Origin: Reticulitermes lucifugus
Lineage: Eukaryota > Arthropoda > Insecta > Blattodea > Rhinotermitidae
NCBI GenBank assembly: GCA_026260175.1
Contig: JAKCWW010000823.1
Location: forward strand, 22,703 to 86,702
Direction of reading: 5' to 3'
Length of the DNA: 64,000 nt
This document shows positions 21,641 through 34,000 of the stretch, piece after piece (within the stretch, counting starts at the first letter, position 1; each line of letters begins with the position of its first letter). A model generated the notes under the pieces. The model had not been told where the DNA came from, did no database searches, and saw nothing but the letters and a program-made list of their open reading frames with translations. The position numbers were made by a program, and so were the translations under genes.

Positions 21641-22940
21641 AGGTCGTTCAAATTTAAAAGAGAATTCGTTTCTAAAAAAATTATTCACAATAAAATGGAA
21701 AAGTATTAAACACTACTTTTCAATGTAGTCCCTGTTGACTGCCATACATTTGTGCCAACATTCTGGAAGCTTCTTAATTCCAGTTTCAAATAAGGTTTTC
21801 GGTTGCTTGTGTATCCAACTTTGCACAGCTGCAATTACCTCATCATTATTCCGGAATCTCTTGCCTCCTAAAACCCTCTTTATTGGCCCAAACAAATGAT
21901 AATCAGATGGAGCTAAGTATGGACTGTACGGTGGATGAGACAGGACATCCCACTTCCGTTTCAGTGGAGTTGCCATTATTAAAGTCGCAGTGTGAGGACG
22001 AGCGTTGTCTTGGAGGAAGCAAACTGAATCCTGTTTTTTTTTTCGCTTTCAGCGAATTGCGGGCTTCACTTTTTCATTCAGGTGAGTTGAATAGGACTGC
22101 GCATTGATGGTCTTTTGACCAGTGAGAAGTCCACGTGAATGATACCCTTGGAATCCCAGAACACAGCAGTCATGATCTTCCCCGCTGAAAAAATTGCTTT
22201 CGCTTTTTTNNNNNNNNNNNNNNNNNNNNNNNNNNNNNNNNNNNNNCTTGCTCTTTTTGATTCAGGAGTGAAGTAGTGGACCCAGGTCTCATCACAGGTC
22301 ACAATTGAGACCAAAAATTCGGCTCCTTCTCTCTCGTATCGTATCTTGCAAAAGTTGAGTAACGGCCACTAAACGTCTTTCCCTGTGCTTCGGTGACAGG
22401 AGCCGTGGGACCCAACTTGCGCTCACTCTACTGACTTTCAACTCATTGTGCAGACTTTCTTCACCACTCCCTACACTAATTCCTACTTCCTGTGACAGTT
22501 CAAGAAGAGTTATGCGACGATTAGCTCGAATAAGTTAACCAATTTTCAAAACGTTGTCTGGATTGACAGAAGTTCTTGGTCACCGAGTGTGACGTTCATT
22601 TTCATCATGGTCTCGTCCTTCTCGAAATGATTTCGCCCAACTGAACACCCTTGGCTGCGACAAACATTCATCCCCAAACTGTGCTTGAAGCCTGGTAAAG
22701 ATTTCAAAAGGAGTGACACCTTCTTTCGTGAGAAATTTGATAATTATACGCTGCGCAACACTGCTGGGTACTGCTTGCACTGCCATCTTGATTGCACCTG
22801 ATGGTTGAGGTGGAGAGGGACCCGACTAGTGCGGGTTGCAAGTTTAAACATGTCATAACTTGTCAGCGCAAGCACGTTCATACAAGTTGATTTGTGCTCG
22901 AAAGGGAACTAAATTCTCGTTTAAATTTGAACGGCCCGCG
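21641..22940 (-). mobile_element. Mariner element, copy B (same family as 9523; inactive)
   Basis: TA lies outside both ends (21639-21640, 22941-22942). The transposase runs from ATG 22786 (MAVQAVPSSVAQRI) through the helix-turn-helix, with an in-frame TAA in the NVLKIG region (about 22535). IVTCDETWVHYFTPESKRA (first catalytic block) is followed by a run of N. The third block has SPYLAPSDYHLF and the end is HKCMAVNRDYIEK. It keeps residues lost in copy A and lacks others, so both descend from one active parent. The frame from the third block to the end (21976-21713) is intact. Confidence 0.92.
22210..22246. other. Assembly gap, 37 N
   Basis: A run of N within mariner copy B. The corresponding part of mariner copy A is about 36 bases, so the gap length is close to the real missing length. 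Confidence 0.95.
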
Positions 22941-22942
22941 TA

Positions 22943-23254
22943 TAACTTTTTTTATCCTCCCAGCTTCTCTGATCTGGTTTAAATTTACTCCAAAACACCT
23001 CCTTCGAAAACTGAAGCCAGTAATTTTGTGTCTGAGATTTCAGCTTGTATTCCTTTCCAATTGTTCTTGGTAGGACTTTCGTTGAAAACGTCAAGAGTCA
23101 GCAGCGTAACTTCCATTAATATTGGCTTAATTCTCGTGAAACATGAGGAATGTCTCACACTTAATTTCTCCGTGTAACGGAGAGACCTGCATCTCCACTG
23201 GCATTTGTCAACATGTGCGTTATTCCAGAGTGTTACTTCGCTGTTATACTTCTA
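22943..23254. other. No gene recognised
   Basis: Possibly the other side of the Merlin element split by mariner copy B, but I could not confirm this. No exon seen. Confidence 0.3.
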
Positions 23255-23525
23255 GCATGGCACGTGGGCCGGGATAGCAACTCGCTACGGGCTGGAAGGT
23301 GCGGGGATCGAATCCCAGTGCGGGCGAGATTTTCCGTATCCGTCCAGAACCCTGGGGACACCCAGCCTCCAGTAGTCGGTACCGGATATCTTTCCCGGGG
23401 GTAACGCGGCCGGGACGTGGCGTTGACCACCCACCACCATCTAGCGCCAAGTTTAACGAAAGAATAGGGCTATACTTCTACTCCGTCTCTGGGCCTTCAT
23501 GGCCTGTTCCAGGGTGAACTTCAAT
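23255..23525 (+). mobile_element. SINE-A, near full length
   Basis: tRNA-like head with B-box-like GGGATCGAATCCC, then the CCCAGCCTCC block, a TTTCCCGGGGGTAACGCGGC block, CCATCTAGCGCCAAGTTTAA and the CTTCATGGCCTG 3' block. Confidence 0.88.
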
Positions 23526-23814
23526 TTTAATTTTGCTTATTCAAAACATATTTAAAATATAGCTCGCTTCAAGAGTTACGGACATTACTGCAGGAGATGA
23601 TTTCCTAGGTCTTTTTGATCAAAAAAGTTCATATAAAGACATGTCCGATTTTGAATGGTTACGGAGTCATGACGCTTGAACCTTACAATTTGTACGGATG
23701 ACTGAAAAGATATGGAATAAAATAAACACAATAACTGGTAAATTTATAGCATGTATTTAACTTAAATCAAGAAATTGCCTTCAAGTTACACTGACCTGTG
23801 CTTAAAGCAGATTT

Positions 23815-24060
23815 AAAAAAATGCTACCGCCAGCCGCAACACACATTTCCGCTCGGTTCAAAGCGAGTTTAAATTTGCAGCTTCCGCTGACTCTTTCTGA
23901 TGGGGTTTGCCGCATCCAATGTACCTCGCGTTCCAACCTCCAAGCTGTAGACGATTTCTTTCATCCATCCCCATACACAATAACCTAACTGGCTTACATC
24001 TGGAGACCTGGCGGGCAAATTGTGGGGACCGCTACGTCCGTTCCATCGCCCAGGATAGGA
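23815..24060 (-). mobile_element. DDE transposase fragment (Tc1/mariner-like, PARSPD type)
   Basis: A minus-strand frame reads RWNGRSGPHNLPARSPDVSQ, then YCVWGWMKEIVYSLEVGTRG, like the widespread insect transposase motif W-P-x-RSPDLTPLDFFLWGHLK. FEPSGNVCCGWR follows, matching the usual C-terminal Cys-rich end. Only this final third is left. Confidence 0.65.
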
Positions 24061-25128
24061 ATTATGATGATGATTGATGATAGTTGGTTTCATACATGTT
24101 ATGGTAAGGTATAGTAAATTCTGGGCGCCAGAAAGTATAAATTTACTTGCAGAAGAGTAACACACGATGGGATCTGTTAAGTAGGTACACTTACATGGGA
24201 AGGGACCAAGTAGGAAGTCACTCAAGACTCAGTAGAATATGAGAGCTTTGTCACGGGAGTATTACGTGGCGATCACGCAGCGGGTGTAAGGTACCAAATT
24301 GTTCAGCGAACACTTAACACACAGCTCCAATTTCAGGATATATATTTCCACTATGAACTGTGAGTGATGATTTCTGTAATGTTATTAACCAGCTGACACA
24401 CATGGGCACTTACAACACGGCACTTGGAATAATCACACCAGGCTCGCAAATCGCACGGTAATTTCCATACGTGTATTATTAAAGTATCGTAGTACAAGTA
24501 GTTACATTTGAAGTTCACACGTGAATTACACTTAGGAGGTGTACTCACAAATTGAACACTAGTTATTAATTTAGTGTAACTGAATAATTTCTAGTTAAAA
24601 TTTGGTTTTAACTAATTTCGAAAAGAGACTGGCCGCGATGGCATGTCCGACTCTCCCCTCAACCAAATTGTCCCTAGTGGCCGAATATCCCATACGCTGA
24701 ATCCAAATATTCGAAGACAATCTGATAGCTTCCCCAGTCACGCTGGACCTGTATATGTACGGAAACCCCTAAAATCGCGAGTAACCAGAATTTTGCATAA
24801 GCAGCTGAGATTACATGCTTAAAATATTCAACTGAAATCAAAGACACAGATCCCCAAAAATAATTGCATACGCAGATGTTAAAGAAACTGATGAAAATGA
24901 AGATTCTGTAAGGCAAGTACTTTTCACAGACTTCATTTCACATTGATGGCCATGTAAATCATCTCAACTGCCAAATCTCACGTTGTATGAGCATGTACAT
25001 GACAAACGAAAAGTGAAGGCTGACTGCATTAGGCACACAATTTATCTGCCACTGAGGAGGCCAACAGCAAGCAAGGAATAAGAACTTTGTTCGTAGCCCA
25101 AGTTCACAGCAAACCTAATGATCACATA
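24061..25128. other. No gene recognised
   Basis: Intergenic sequence between transposon relics; no exon or named repeat could be supported. Confidence 0.45.
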
Positions 25129-28100
25129 TAGGCTTCAGATTATATGCATTTTGCATACGCATATGTAAAATGCATATTTCACTGTTTCCATAGTACCCAT
25201 GTTAACAAAAGTATGTATGTACCCATGTGCAAGTATACCCATTTCCCATTATATGGCAGATTAAGTCAAAAACTTCAATTCTCTTTCAGTACATATATTG
25301 CTTTTATACAAGTGTTCTAGGATTCATTTTCTGTAATGTGCTCGAGTTTGAAGACAAAGCTGGAATGAGCCACATCTGAAGCTGCTGGTCCAGTCTCAAT
25401 ACAAGGGAAAACCTAATTCAAACCATCAGGGAAAAACTGCATGGTGTAAAGGGTTGTTGGCTGCAGCTATTATCATGATTTATGAGAACAATAACTGTTT
25501 TTCATTTTATTCACCTAACCTAAAGTTATACATACTATTTAGCAGGCCAAATGAGTACAAGAACACAGCACTGTATCCTATATTTCACATAAAAGTTTTC
25601 CTTGGGCAGTGTTATGTCTTGTTGTTCCCACCCGTACAACATATTTTCTGCTGCATTTACACTGGAGATGCTACTAGGGTCATTGTCTGTAATCATATCA
25701 CTTATAAGCCAAACAGCAGTACTTGAAACAAAATACCAAGTTTTTCCCAAATTATCAGTCTGCCAATAACAAGAGAAATTCCCTGGCCAAAATGCCTTTG
25801 CTCATAAATTTGGAAAAGGTAATACTCAACAATACGTGGAATCTGAGCAATTTCTCCCAGGTAAAATGGCAAGAAAATGACTGTATTACTGGATTATGTA
25901 GTTGAATAGCAATTCCGGTCCATGACACTGTAAAATTTCCACACTTATGACTTGCACACCAGCAAAAATTAGCACCATTGTCTCCTGCAGCATCCTCCCG
26001 TCTGTCTCTTTGTCCTTGCCTAACCACGGGAAGCTAACCGAACAAAGAAGGTACAGTGTTGCCTGATCTGTGCGAGCACTATCAAAAACAAATAAACTCC
26101 TAGCAGCGCCATAAACATATACTAATATAAACATTCAATCTCAGCCAACTATCTGCAGCAGAAATATGTGAAAGTGGCCCATTACATTTCTTTTGAGAGT
26201 TTGCAGTGGCTGTTTGATTAGACTCTGTTCATCTGTGGTTCGTTTGTAGTTCTTCTGTATCTATATTGAGTGTTAAAACATGCCAAAAGAGAACAGGAAT
26301 ATTGGTAGCATTCTCAAATCATATGTGCTTGATTTCAAAGGTTACAAACTGACTGAAGTGTATTATTTTGTCAGTACTGTGAAATAAAAGTAAACTCATC
26401 AACCAAATTCCAGGTGTAGCAGCATCTTGCAACAGTGAAACATAAAAAAAAATCAAACTAAGACCAAAGCTGTGTTCATTGCTACCCAAAAGTACATCTG
26501 GGTTTTGCTAAATAATCCAGCTGATTCAAGTGGCAAACCAGCATGATTCATACACAGTTTCAAGAGGGTTTATGTCCAGCTTTTGTTTCTGCCAATATTC
26601 CTTTGGGAAAATTACAAAACCGTGAATTAAACTTCCTGGAAAAGTATACAAAACAGAAAGTTCCCGACAAATCCACATTAAGAAAAATTATGTTCCATAA
26701 TTGTATAGCACGACACTCAATAGACTTTGGGCTGAAGAAAGGGACAATACAATTTGAGTGTCAACAAACAAAACCACCAATATTGAACAACAGTGTGTCA
26801 CTAATTTGGCATTCTGGGAAAGGAAGACGAAGTCAGCAAATTGTACTTACTAATGCTGGATGTACTGCAAAACGTGAATCACTGCAGTACTGCTGCATTC
26901 TTTAATAATTCCTTGTGTCTTTTGTGGCTAAATGTGTGACCGAGTGCTGCTAGTATGTACAAATGCAGCACCCTATATGATAAAAGCTATGGGCAGACTG
27001 CAAGTCCTATTCCCTAAAATGATACATGTTACATGCCTGGACCACGGCTGACATCACATAGCTGAGATGGTTTGTTCCAACTTTCCAAACATCAGTTCAT
27101 TAATTTCTTCAGTGAGAAAAATATATGTAAAGGCCCTGACTACAAGGCAAATATTTATTGAACAATGTGGTAATTTTACCATTTCTCCATCTCAGTTATA
27201 ACCTGGTGGGGAACCTGGCTTGAAACCGCTGCATAGTATGCCAAATATTTTGAATTCATTAAACATGTAATCAGGGAATTTGATGCAGATGAAGCATACT
27301 GTATCAAAGACGCTCAAGATTTCAAACTTTCTTTTTTGTTTGGCAAAAGCCATACATAAACTAGAACGGAGATTGGGCTTAAGTGTACGTTTAAATGTAG
27401 TTTCAGAAGTTCAGAATGCAGTCAAAATGAAGTGTTTAAAAAAAGGCACCTAGTGCTGTAAAAAAAATGCTAGCTACCACCAGTTCCCAAAAATCTCTAA
27501 AGTGTTTAATGGTGAATCTTCCACTGATCAGTGTATTGAACATCTTATGCTTACAGATATTTTAAAAATAAAATATGCCCCTATTGTTTCATGTGATGTT
27601 CAGTTTTCTCAGAATATACGAACATACTTGCCAACAATAGGTGGAAATTTTTGTTTCAAAAATTAATGCACCACAGAGTGACTAATGTAACATGGTTAAT
27701 TAATTACTTCTAAGTATGCTATTCTAATTTTCTTATTCTATAAAGGTATACAGTAAAACCCCGATTTAATGTTCCAGCATGTAGTGAAATCCCGGATTTA
27801 GTGATGATTTTTTCATGTCCCAAAAATAGCTCCATATAAACAATATAACCTCCATTTAATGAAAACCACGATTTAGTGAAATATATTCTAATTCCCCAGC
27901 AATTCATTAAATAGCGGTTTTACTGTATTTGTCTATCTTAATCATTTTAAATGTACTGGATAATCTATCTGTAATTAAATTGTAGACAAAATAAAGGAAT
28001 CAATTAATTTCTTAGTGTGTTCTTAATGCATATTTCCTTATTTGTAATGCATACTTCAAAACTTTTGGCTGCATATTTGCATACATATTTTTGGATTCTG

Positions 28101-28132
28101 GGATTCTTTGGTGCATACAAATCTGAAACCTA
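25129..28132 (+). mobile_element. hAT-superfamily element (CGGBP1-like type), full-length but inactive
   Basis: A 3.0-kb element whose ends are inverted (TAGGCTTCAGATTATATGCA at the left; its complement with three mismatches at the right). It is flanked by an 8-bp duplication ATCACATA (25121-25128) / ATCATATA (28133-28140), one mismatch. TGCATA-rich repeats next to both ends are typical hAT subterminal sequence. The coding region starts at ATG 26280 (MPKENRNIGSILKS). A decayed BED-like zinc finger follows (FQVQQHLATVKHK-type reading), then AFVSANIPLGKLQNRELNFL as in CGGBP1-type proteins. Later frames give HHIAEMVCSNFPNI, then RKIYVKALTTRQIFIEQCGN, and the dimerisation block KYAPIVSCDVQFS near 27600. 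Many frame breaks show long decay. A pogo MITE is nested at 27751-27925. Confidence 0.85.
27751..27925. mobile_element. Pogo-like MITE, 175 bp, nested in the hAT element
   Basis: Ends CAGTAAAACCCCGATTTAAT and its complement (mismatches at two positions), with TA on both sides (27749-27750, 27926-27927). No coding capacity. Its body has short repeats of GATTTAGTGA type. Confidence 0.85.
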
Positions 28133-28140
28133 ATCATATA

Positions 28141-29028
28141 TATCTACACAAATTTATTCTTTTTTATGAGTCTATACATGATGGTAGCAAAACCAATTCA
28201 TAGTTTACTTCTCTGAACAAAAGTTTTGAATTTTCCTTTAATAATAATGTATTGATCAGTGATTACCAGTGCCCTGCTGACTAATTGTAACAGCATTCCC
28301 TTGCTGTAACAGTTGCTTACACAAATCAGTCTAGCATGCTCCAAACATGTCTTAGTTTTGGAGTGTTATCATGACCATATATCATGTGTACTGCTAGATG
28401 GCCACTGATGGCTCTGTAAAGCAAACAACTGGCTGGGTGCTTAGAAGAATGAAATAAAGTGGTTTCAATATGTTTACCTGTATTCAAAACAAATATCACC
28501 AGAAAACTTAAATTGAATTTTGAGTAAAACAGCTTAATTCACAGCCATTTCAACAGTTAGTGTAAGTACATTGTGTTGCCATTTCTTCAACTAAGAACAC
28601 ATCTACCACTTCAAGTTAGATTAGGAAAGACAGTTCTGAATGTGCTTGTATGCAGGCAATGAATTTACCTCATTTATTTATTTTAGTTTCTTTAATGACA
28701 CTGGCTGTAATTCAAAGTTTATGGCATCACAGAATATAATGATTAATGAATAATGAACTTCCAAGGATACGGTAAGAAGTGGTCATGGCATGGTCTGAGG
28801 CACTATCCTGGCTCTCAGTGGAGGGACTGAAAAAACCTAGAAAACCTGTCAAGATAGGTGGTCTCTGGGCAATAATTTCAACATGGGACCTTCAAAACAC
28901 AAAGCAGGATTGCTATTCACTTGACAGTGATGTACAGTAATTGAGCTTGTGCGCTATACTGTACTCAGGCAGCCGGCTCTTTTGCGACCATCCAATAAAC
29001 TGTAGTAATATGACAGATATCGGTCACT
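28141..29028. other. No gene recognised
   Basis: AT-rich intergenic stretch with no supportable feature. Confidence 0.45.
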
Positions 29029-29041
29029 AAAATGCACCATA

Positions 29042-29948
29042 ACTAACTCTATGGAGCACAGTCCTTCTTGAGAAGCTAACAGGTCCTCAGCTAGTCAAGA
29101 AACTCCCTGCATTTTATGGAACCTGAAGGTTCATTACTGCATTCACAAGAGCCCGCCACCTGTCCCTATCCTGAGCCAAATCAATTCAGTTGATGTCCCC
29201 CATCCCACTTCTTGAAGATCCATTTTAATATTATCCTCCCATCTATGCCTGGGTCTTCCAAGTGGTCTCTTTCCCTCAGGTCTCCCCACCAAGATCTTGT
29301 ATGCACCTCTCCTTTCTCCCACACGTGCCACATGTCCCGCCCATCTCATTCTTCTTGATCTGACCACCTTAATAATATTTCATGAGGAGTACAGATCATA
29401 ATGCTCCTCATTATGTAGTCTTCTCCACTCCCCTGTTACCTCATCCCTCTTTGGCCCAAATATCCTTCTCCTCACCCTACTCTCAAACACCCTCAGCCTA
29501 TGTTCCTCCCTCAATGTGAGCGACCAAGTTCCAAACCCATACAAAACAAGAGGCAAAATTACAGTTCTCTATATCTTGATCTTTACATTTTTGGATAGCA
29601 AACTGGAAGGCAAAAGATTCTGAAATGAATGATAGCAAGCATTCCCTGACTTCAATCTGCTCTTAATTTCTTCACGAATGAAATTTTAATTCGTTAAGGT
29701 TGTTCCAAAATACTTGAACCATTTCGCCCTTTCGAAGAATTTATTAGCAGTCTTTATGTTGTGATTTTTTCCTGCATTATGATCTTGAGACATGACCATG
29801 TGCTTAGATTGGTCAGCATTTACTTCTAGGCCATCTCCTTACTAGCGACTGCTAAAGTTTCTGTTTTTCTTTATAGTATGTATCCTTCTGCCCAATATAT
29901 TAATAACATCAGTATAAACTAGAAGTCATTTAATTTCAAGCCCTCCTG
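29042..29948 (-). mobile_element. LINE-A, 5'-truncated copy with 13-bp target duplication
   Basis: The insertion is bounded by a perfect direct repeat AAAATGCACCATA (29029-29041 and 29949-29961). On the minus strand it encodes the C-terminal RT-adjacent region [20 protein letters not shown] and [20 protein letters not shown] in one intact 74-codon frame (29143-29367), with earlier decayed frames to the right. It ends in ...GAGTTAGT with no poly(A), so target-primed retrotransposition with a non-A tail is likely. This is the best-preserved LINE-A end in the window. Confidence 0.88.
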
Positions 29949-29961
29949 AAAATGCACCATA

Positions 29962-30572
29962 TCAACTGCCAAGTGTTTATCATAACTGTCATACCAAAGG
30001 ACTGAGGAGCAGTATGACAACCCAAGTTGTAGGGCTGGCAAGGGAAACCTAACTTACAAACATGTGGCCCTCTTCAGAATCATTGCGTTCTTCATGGATG
30101 GAAGTGTCTCAGGGTGATTACTGTTATCCTGGATGGAGGTGTCTGATGTTTAGGTCTGACAGTAGGGTTGATCACTGAACTACCAAGACACACATCATCC
30201 TAGTAAAAATGAACAGTCCTCTACTTCTAATGTTGGTTTGTCCCTCCACACACACACACCCAGCAACGAGATTATGCCATATTTGTTGCTGGAGACTTCA
30301 TCTCACTCTGAAACACTGGCCAACTGGCCAAACACAACAAAAGTGTCGAAAAACCACAATGAGAGGCACAAGACTTCTATTATGTACAGAAGCACAAGGA
30401 TTTGCACCTTAATAAAGCAGCATGACTTTAATTAGGACAAGGTAGCCCAGAATCACAGCTTGAGCATTTCTTGTCCTGCTGTTACATACACGTAAACAAC
30501 AGGGTGAAGCTTCAAAGTGGTATGTTGCACTGTGTCCACTCCATACAGTGTTCCAGTTTGCACAACGTTACC
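29962..30572. other. No gene recognised
   Basis: No exon or named repeat. A short CA run lies at 30248-30259. The right part would be downstream of the MAU2 poly(A) site. Confidence 0.45.
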
Positions 30573-30578
30573 TTTATT
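30573..30578 (-). terminator. MAU2: Candidate MAU2 polyadenylation signal (AATAAA)
   Basis: A canonical AATAAA on the minus strand about 312 bases after the MAU2 stop. Other hexamers may be used; transcript ends were not available. Confidence 0.4.
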
Positions 30579-30889
30579 TGGTACAATAATAAAGTAAATA
30601 TACATCTGTCCTGTCACTTGATACTAAAAGGGATGACTTCATTCTGACATGAAGACAATTTGAAAAATGACACACTGAAGAGTCCTGTGGAAAGACATTC
30701 CCCACCATTCACAGAAATAACATAATTACTTGTACACAGGAACTTCAACTCCAATTAATTACTATATGTCAACATATCTGGAAGAAACAAAAGGTTAAAA
30801 CAGCAGGTCATTAGTACACAATTGTTTACCATGATACACAGTCAAATGTGGCACTCACCTCAGAACACGTTATGTGACATGTCAGCAGC

Positions 30890-31083
30890 TCAAAGCAGTG
30901 TGTCAGATGTGCTGGGGGGATTTCCAACCAGCATAGGGAAGCTACCTTCTGTCCAGTGGATCAGATTGTGCTCTGTCATCTGTGATGCCTGAAAGTGGTC
31001 TTTCAGCAACATCTGGGAAAAGTTGCAATGCATTTGGAAGGCTTCATTTTCTCGAACTGGATCCCCGCACATCCGGTACAGGT
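30890..31083 (-). CDS. MAU2: MAU2 coding exon 10 (terminal)
   Basis: Acceptor [30 protein letters not shown] to STSDTLL and a TGA stop at 30890-30892. Confidence 0.94.
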
Positions 31084-34000
31084 CTGCAGTTAGAAAAATG
31101 TTTTGGTGATATCTGAGATTCTCACAGCAGTGAACATTATTGACTCTCTCCCTGGTATTGGCACAATTTAACACCTGAGAGTGATTTCATCCATTCCTTG
31201 GCATAGGCATAATTTAGCATTTTGGTAATTGCCCTACTCTGCTAGCTCCCATCTTGCAATGAATAAACATATGATTACAAAATCTGTACTACAGATGGAT
31301 AAGTGTACTAAGAGTACTAAGTGCTTCAGCGTGACTTGAAATAAAGGAAATGAAGGACAAAATACAACATGTGAAAAAGTGAGAGTCCACTTATTTATGT
31401 AAACACTAAGTTCTGATATAAGTATGGTGAGATATGCAAGATGTAAAGCTTATTTCAACCCTACACACAGCAAAGATTGTGGAAAAAAGAAGAAGCCAGA
31501 AATAACTGATGACTATACTAAATTTATGTGTGCCATGGAGAGGGCAAACCAAATGTTGCACTGTTACCCATGCTCTAGAAAACCTGTGAACTGAACCCAG
31601 AAATGTGTGTTACTTTTGTTACAGATGACTGCCCTAAACAGTTTCATATTGCTCAAAAAATGCACTGCAAACCAAAAGCAAAAGGGCATGGGCTACGCTT
31701 TCAAGGACTTCTTCATACTTGACTGTTCAGAGAAGACAAGAATGATGGCACAGACGATGAATTACTAGCCTCAACATGAACAGCACCAACACCACTGCCA
31801 TGCAAATGACCACCAGTGATTGATCCAGCTGTCTTTCTGGGTGGACTCCAAATTCATAAAACGTGTCAAACTCCATCGTGCGTGCGCGTGCGTGTGCGTG
31901 TGTGTGTGGTGGGGGGGGGGCACAGAGAGAGAGAGAGATGTGGCCATGAGAAAATGCAGTTTACTAGCACATAAATGAAGAAAAGAAACCAGTGTTGTGT
32001 GTTCAAGTTGCAGTGTGGCACTTTGCAAAACTCATGCTTCAGTAAATAGCACATAAATAAAAATTACTACACAGGTACACAAAGGTTTAATATGATTTAA
32101 AACAGATAGACTAACATTTCCTTTAAAAAATTGTTACACATTATTATTTGTACCAATGTAATAAAATTTATATTGCACAACTTGCAAAGTCAAGTTCCCC
32201 TTCCTATATACCAAAATGATTCTATTGGCCGAAACTCAAATTTAGAGGAACCTTATAGGCCGAATTCAACTTTTTGAAAAACTAAACTTGACTGGTTGTG
32301 CTAATTTAAGCCGGTAGATCCAAAATCTACAATAAACGAACATTTTGGGGTGCTGCCCACCGGCACGTCCTACTCAAGGAATTATGTCCTTAAAAAGTGT
32401 CACGTCTCAGGTTTCACTAAGGAACACTGAGCTGCAAAACTCCATTCAGCGTGACAGTTGATGGATGTTCTGCTCAGCCTTATTCCTTTGAATGCATTAG
32501 CCACACCCACTGAGTCTCACTCTCTCTGTCGCTATCCTTATCCTACAGCCCAAAAGTCCCTTTCTACTTAACTAGAGAAAAAGGAATTTATCTCAGTAAG
32601 GCCTGTTCAGGATTTGAACCCGAATCGCCGGTCCTTTTCAGGGTTTGAACCTGAATGGTCGATAACAGTGGGTACCAGTCCTTCACAGCAGTGTACTGTC
32701 CACATCTTCATGCAAGAAGACTGAGTCAATTATGTTCTTCTGGTAACCATCTACCAGACCACATGATGTCACATTAGAGAAGACTGCAACAACAACTTTC
32801 ACTACCATGAAAACTTCAAATTTACAAAAAGGTTGGTAAAACTAAGAGTACAGTGATATCAGGATGTGCTACATTAAGGGTACAGTAATATTAGGATGTG
32901 TTCTGCCTGGAAGGCAGTGAATTCCTTCAGGAATATCAGAAATGAAGATGTTGAATACACAACCATTGGAGATACTTCAGTGAAAGAAGACATACAAAAC
33001 AGATTAAGGAAAAAGTGGACACAGGTACTAGAGACAGGCACTTACAGAAGGACAGAAAGGAATGCAGATGCTTTGTCACAGGCCAACCCACCCCAACAGG
33101 AAAACAACAGTAGTGCAGACTCTCCATTCATCTGGACTGAAGATTGGTTCATGGGAAAGTTACATCACATGCTGAGGTTATTTGTGTTAACCTTTGGTGG
33201 ACCGGTTGAAATGCCAAAATCCTGCCAGCCAGAGCTTTTCTCACTTAGCATGGAGATTTAAATTCCCACAATGCAGCGATTTAGAAATAAATCGTAGAAA
33301 TTAGAGTTCTAATATTAGAAGTTCTGAACAAAAACTGATTTTTTAAAGAATGAATCCACTTACATGCATATGGATCTGTGATCATTCAGTTCATATCCAT
33401 CTTTATTACACTGCATCTTTACACATATTCATCTGTTATTTTCTACTCCTGCTTCAGTCTTTACAATAAGTTACTTTAGAGTGCTCAAAATGTGCGAGAC
33501 AATTTTGACAAGGTCTGTACCACCTGCTCTCACAATTTTAGCCCTATGGATGAGATTTTATGACCTCCTTCTGGTTGAATTGGGAGTCAAGAACAACAAT
33601 TTGGTCCTTCAAAAATTCTTTTTAAAGGTTACTTCATTAGTGAAGTGACAAACATTCTCTGTCTCCTGTTAGTTAAGCGGGTGCCTATTTGTGTTAGTTT
33701 CCACAAACACTGCAGAAGATATGGTTTCAAATACAAAATGACAGAGGTTAAACAGAGACAACATTATTGAATTGATACTCGACCCAGATTCTGACAGTGA
33801 TGTTTCTGACTGACCAATCAGATAGTGAAGTGTATGATAAATGGCATATGACAAGAAAGAACAGACAGTTACATCCCATCAAAAGGTGTACAAGCGGGGT
33901 TGAAAGGCAAAGCAGACGGAAAGTTGTGCCCAAGGATAAAACAAACACTAAAGTTCTGAGAGTCAAAATGCTACTTCCAAATGTATCTCCAGGCAAATTC

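Noticed and set aside
26543-26905. 120-codon ORF as a host CGGBP1-like gene
   Set aside because: It lies between hAT terminal repeats with an 8-bp duplication, and adjacent frames encode decayed hAT transposase; it is transposon sequence, not a domesticated gene, as far as can be seen.
31880-31940. Z-DNA or promoter-like element from the alternating GC/GT run
   Set aside because: It is a simple microsatellite inside an intron with no associated gene start.
32896-33261. 121-codon ORF in MAU2 intron 9 as a pogo/Tigger transposase C-terminus
   Set aside because: Only the first few residues (AWKAV) hint at this; no other block or terminal repeat supports it.
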